Shown in pieces: positions 20,436 through 20,992 of a DNA stretch of 20,992 nucleotides. Under the pieces are notes generated by a model. The model made no database searches and had not been told where the DNA came from. It saw only the letters and a program-made list of their open reading frames with translations. Position 1 is the stretch's first letter, and each line of letters opens with the position of its first letter. Origin of the DNA: Acanthaster planci. Its lineage: Eukaryota > Echinodermata > Asteroidea > Valvatida > Acanthasteridae. The translations under genes and the position numbers were made by a program. The stretch is taken from NCBI RefSeq assembly GCF_001949145.1, contig NW_019091450.1, positions 905,777 to 926,768 of the forward strand, read 5' to 3'.

Positions 20436-20779
20436 TTTCTTACATTCGATTCCACCAAAGTTGTGGAGATGATATTAAATTTCTCGGACGAGGACAAAAA
20501 CAGCTTTTACAACACGTGTTGCTTTCCAATATAACAGCAGTCGTCAAACAGTCATCCAATCAACTGCGCCCGCCATTTTGAAAAAGTTTTTGTCTATTCT
20601 TAGTCAGAACAAGACAGAAAATCTAGCAATTTTCTCACAGCCCAACAAGTTTCTCATTACCTTCTACAACAAAATTATATGTTTCTTGTACTATTTTCTC
20701 TAAGCCTTGTTAAGTTCAGCAGTGATGAGGCTTAACCAAACATGATAAGCTAGTCAAATCATTCATTTTGCTTTGTTTG

Positions 20780-20900
20780 GCGCAACTTGCACCACCTAAA
20801 ATGACCGCGTAAGTTGCACCATAATTTACTGCGTAAGTTGTAGACTTACGCAGTGCGTAAGTTTCATGAAATTGTTCCTAAGTTGTTGCTCAACTTACGC
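20780..20900. repeat. Cluster of GCGTAAGTTG motifs in both orientations
   Basis: GCGTAAGTTG occurs at 20807 and 20831, GCGTAAGTTT at 20855, and the reverse (CAACTTACGC, ACTTACGC) at 20891 and 20844. A related GCGCAACTTGCACC lies near 20780, echoing GCGTAAGTTGCACC at 20807. Two of these form a perfect 11 bp stem (20828-20838 and 20844-20854) with a TGTAG loop. Confidence 0.75.
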
Positions 20901-20918
20901 AATAAAATTGGGGGGGTA

Positions 20919-20992
20919 CCCCTCGGTCTCATTTCTTGCTGGGTATACTGTTGCTACACCTTGTATACCCAGCAAGAAATGAGACCGAGGGG
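20919..20992. repeat. Perfect 30 bp inverted repeat at the window edge
   Basis: The arm 20919-20948 (CCCCTCGGTCTCATTTC to GGGTATAC) is exactly reverse-complementary to 20963-20992, with a 14 nt loop. The right arm ends on the last base of the window, so the repeat may be longer. It could be the start of a foldback element or a junction artefact. Confidence 0.9.

Noticed and set aside
20262-20534. 90-codon plus ORF at the right end
   Set aside because: It runs through the 41 bp TIR element and beyond without recognisable domains.
20780-20992. CRISPR-like array suggested by repeated GCGTAAGTTG
   Set aside because: Eukaryotic context, irregular spacing and both orientations of a 10-mer. No array structure.

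Overview
This is eukaryotic, AT-rich, intron- and repeat-dominated DNA. There are no operons, ribosome binding sites or dense ORFs. The only gene I recognise with confidence is on the minus strand: the first coding exon of a salt-inducible kinase (SIK3-like, SNF1/AMPK-related) at 13290-13454, with a GT splice donor directly after it. The abundance of ATGTAC/ACATGT, ACCGGT and AGGCCTA words, together with a SIK2/3-type kinase N-terminus, suggests a marine invertebrate deuterostome. An echinoderm such as a sea star is my first guess; amphioxus or a hemichordate is possible. This taxonomic guess is inference.

Layout. Positions 1-13289 are best read as the 5' part of SIK intron 1: the gene runs leftward, and I found no second kinase exon (the VAIK-lysine exon). 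This stretch is full of dispersed self-complementary hexamers (ATGTAC, ACCGGT), a (GTACAT)n microsatellite at 7803-7842, a degenerate tandem repeat (479-916), an F/K-rich quasi-tandem repeat (3575-4020), a tRNA-derived SINE (about 8130-8305, minus), and several foldback or inverted-repeat elements (1705-1993, 8893-9352, 11301-11434, 11869-12259). Four coding-like but unidentified stretches lie here (2056-2310 minus, 2339-2608 minus, 6007-6405 plus, 9377-9661 plus). They may be decayed gene fragments or chance.

Positions 13290-13760 hold the SIK exon and its probable 5' UTR/promoter. Positions 13760-20992 are upstream of SIK. They hold three copies (both orientations) of one ~240 bp MITE family with GGCCGTTTTCC termini, a nested-inverted-repeat element at 15714-15883, a perfect 23 bp foldback at 17500-17584, a 41 bp TIR element at 20193-20435, a cluster of GCGTAAGTTG motifs in both orientations, and a perfect 30 bp inverted repeat running to the last base of the window. 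A second, unrecognised coding-like fragment (18651-19016, plus) has an apparent one-base frameshift and is interrupted by one MITE copy.

No coherent new multi-gene system is visible. The strongest unusual signals are the MITE family, the broken coding fragment it interrupts, the edge hairpin, and the concentration of palindromic ATGTAC words on the intron side of the SIK exon.
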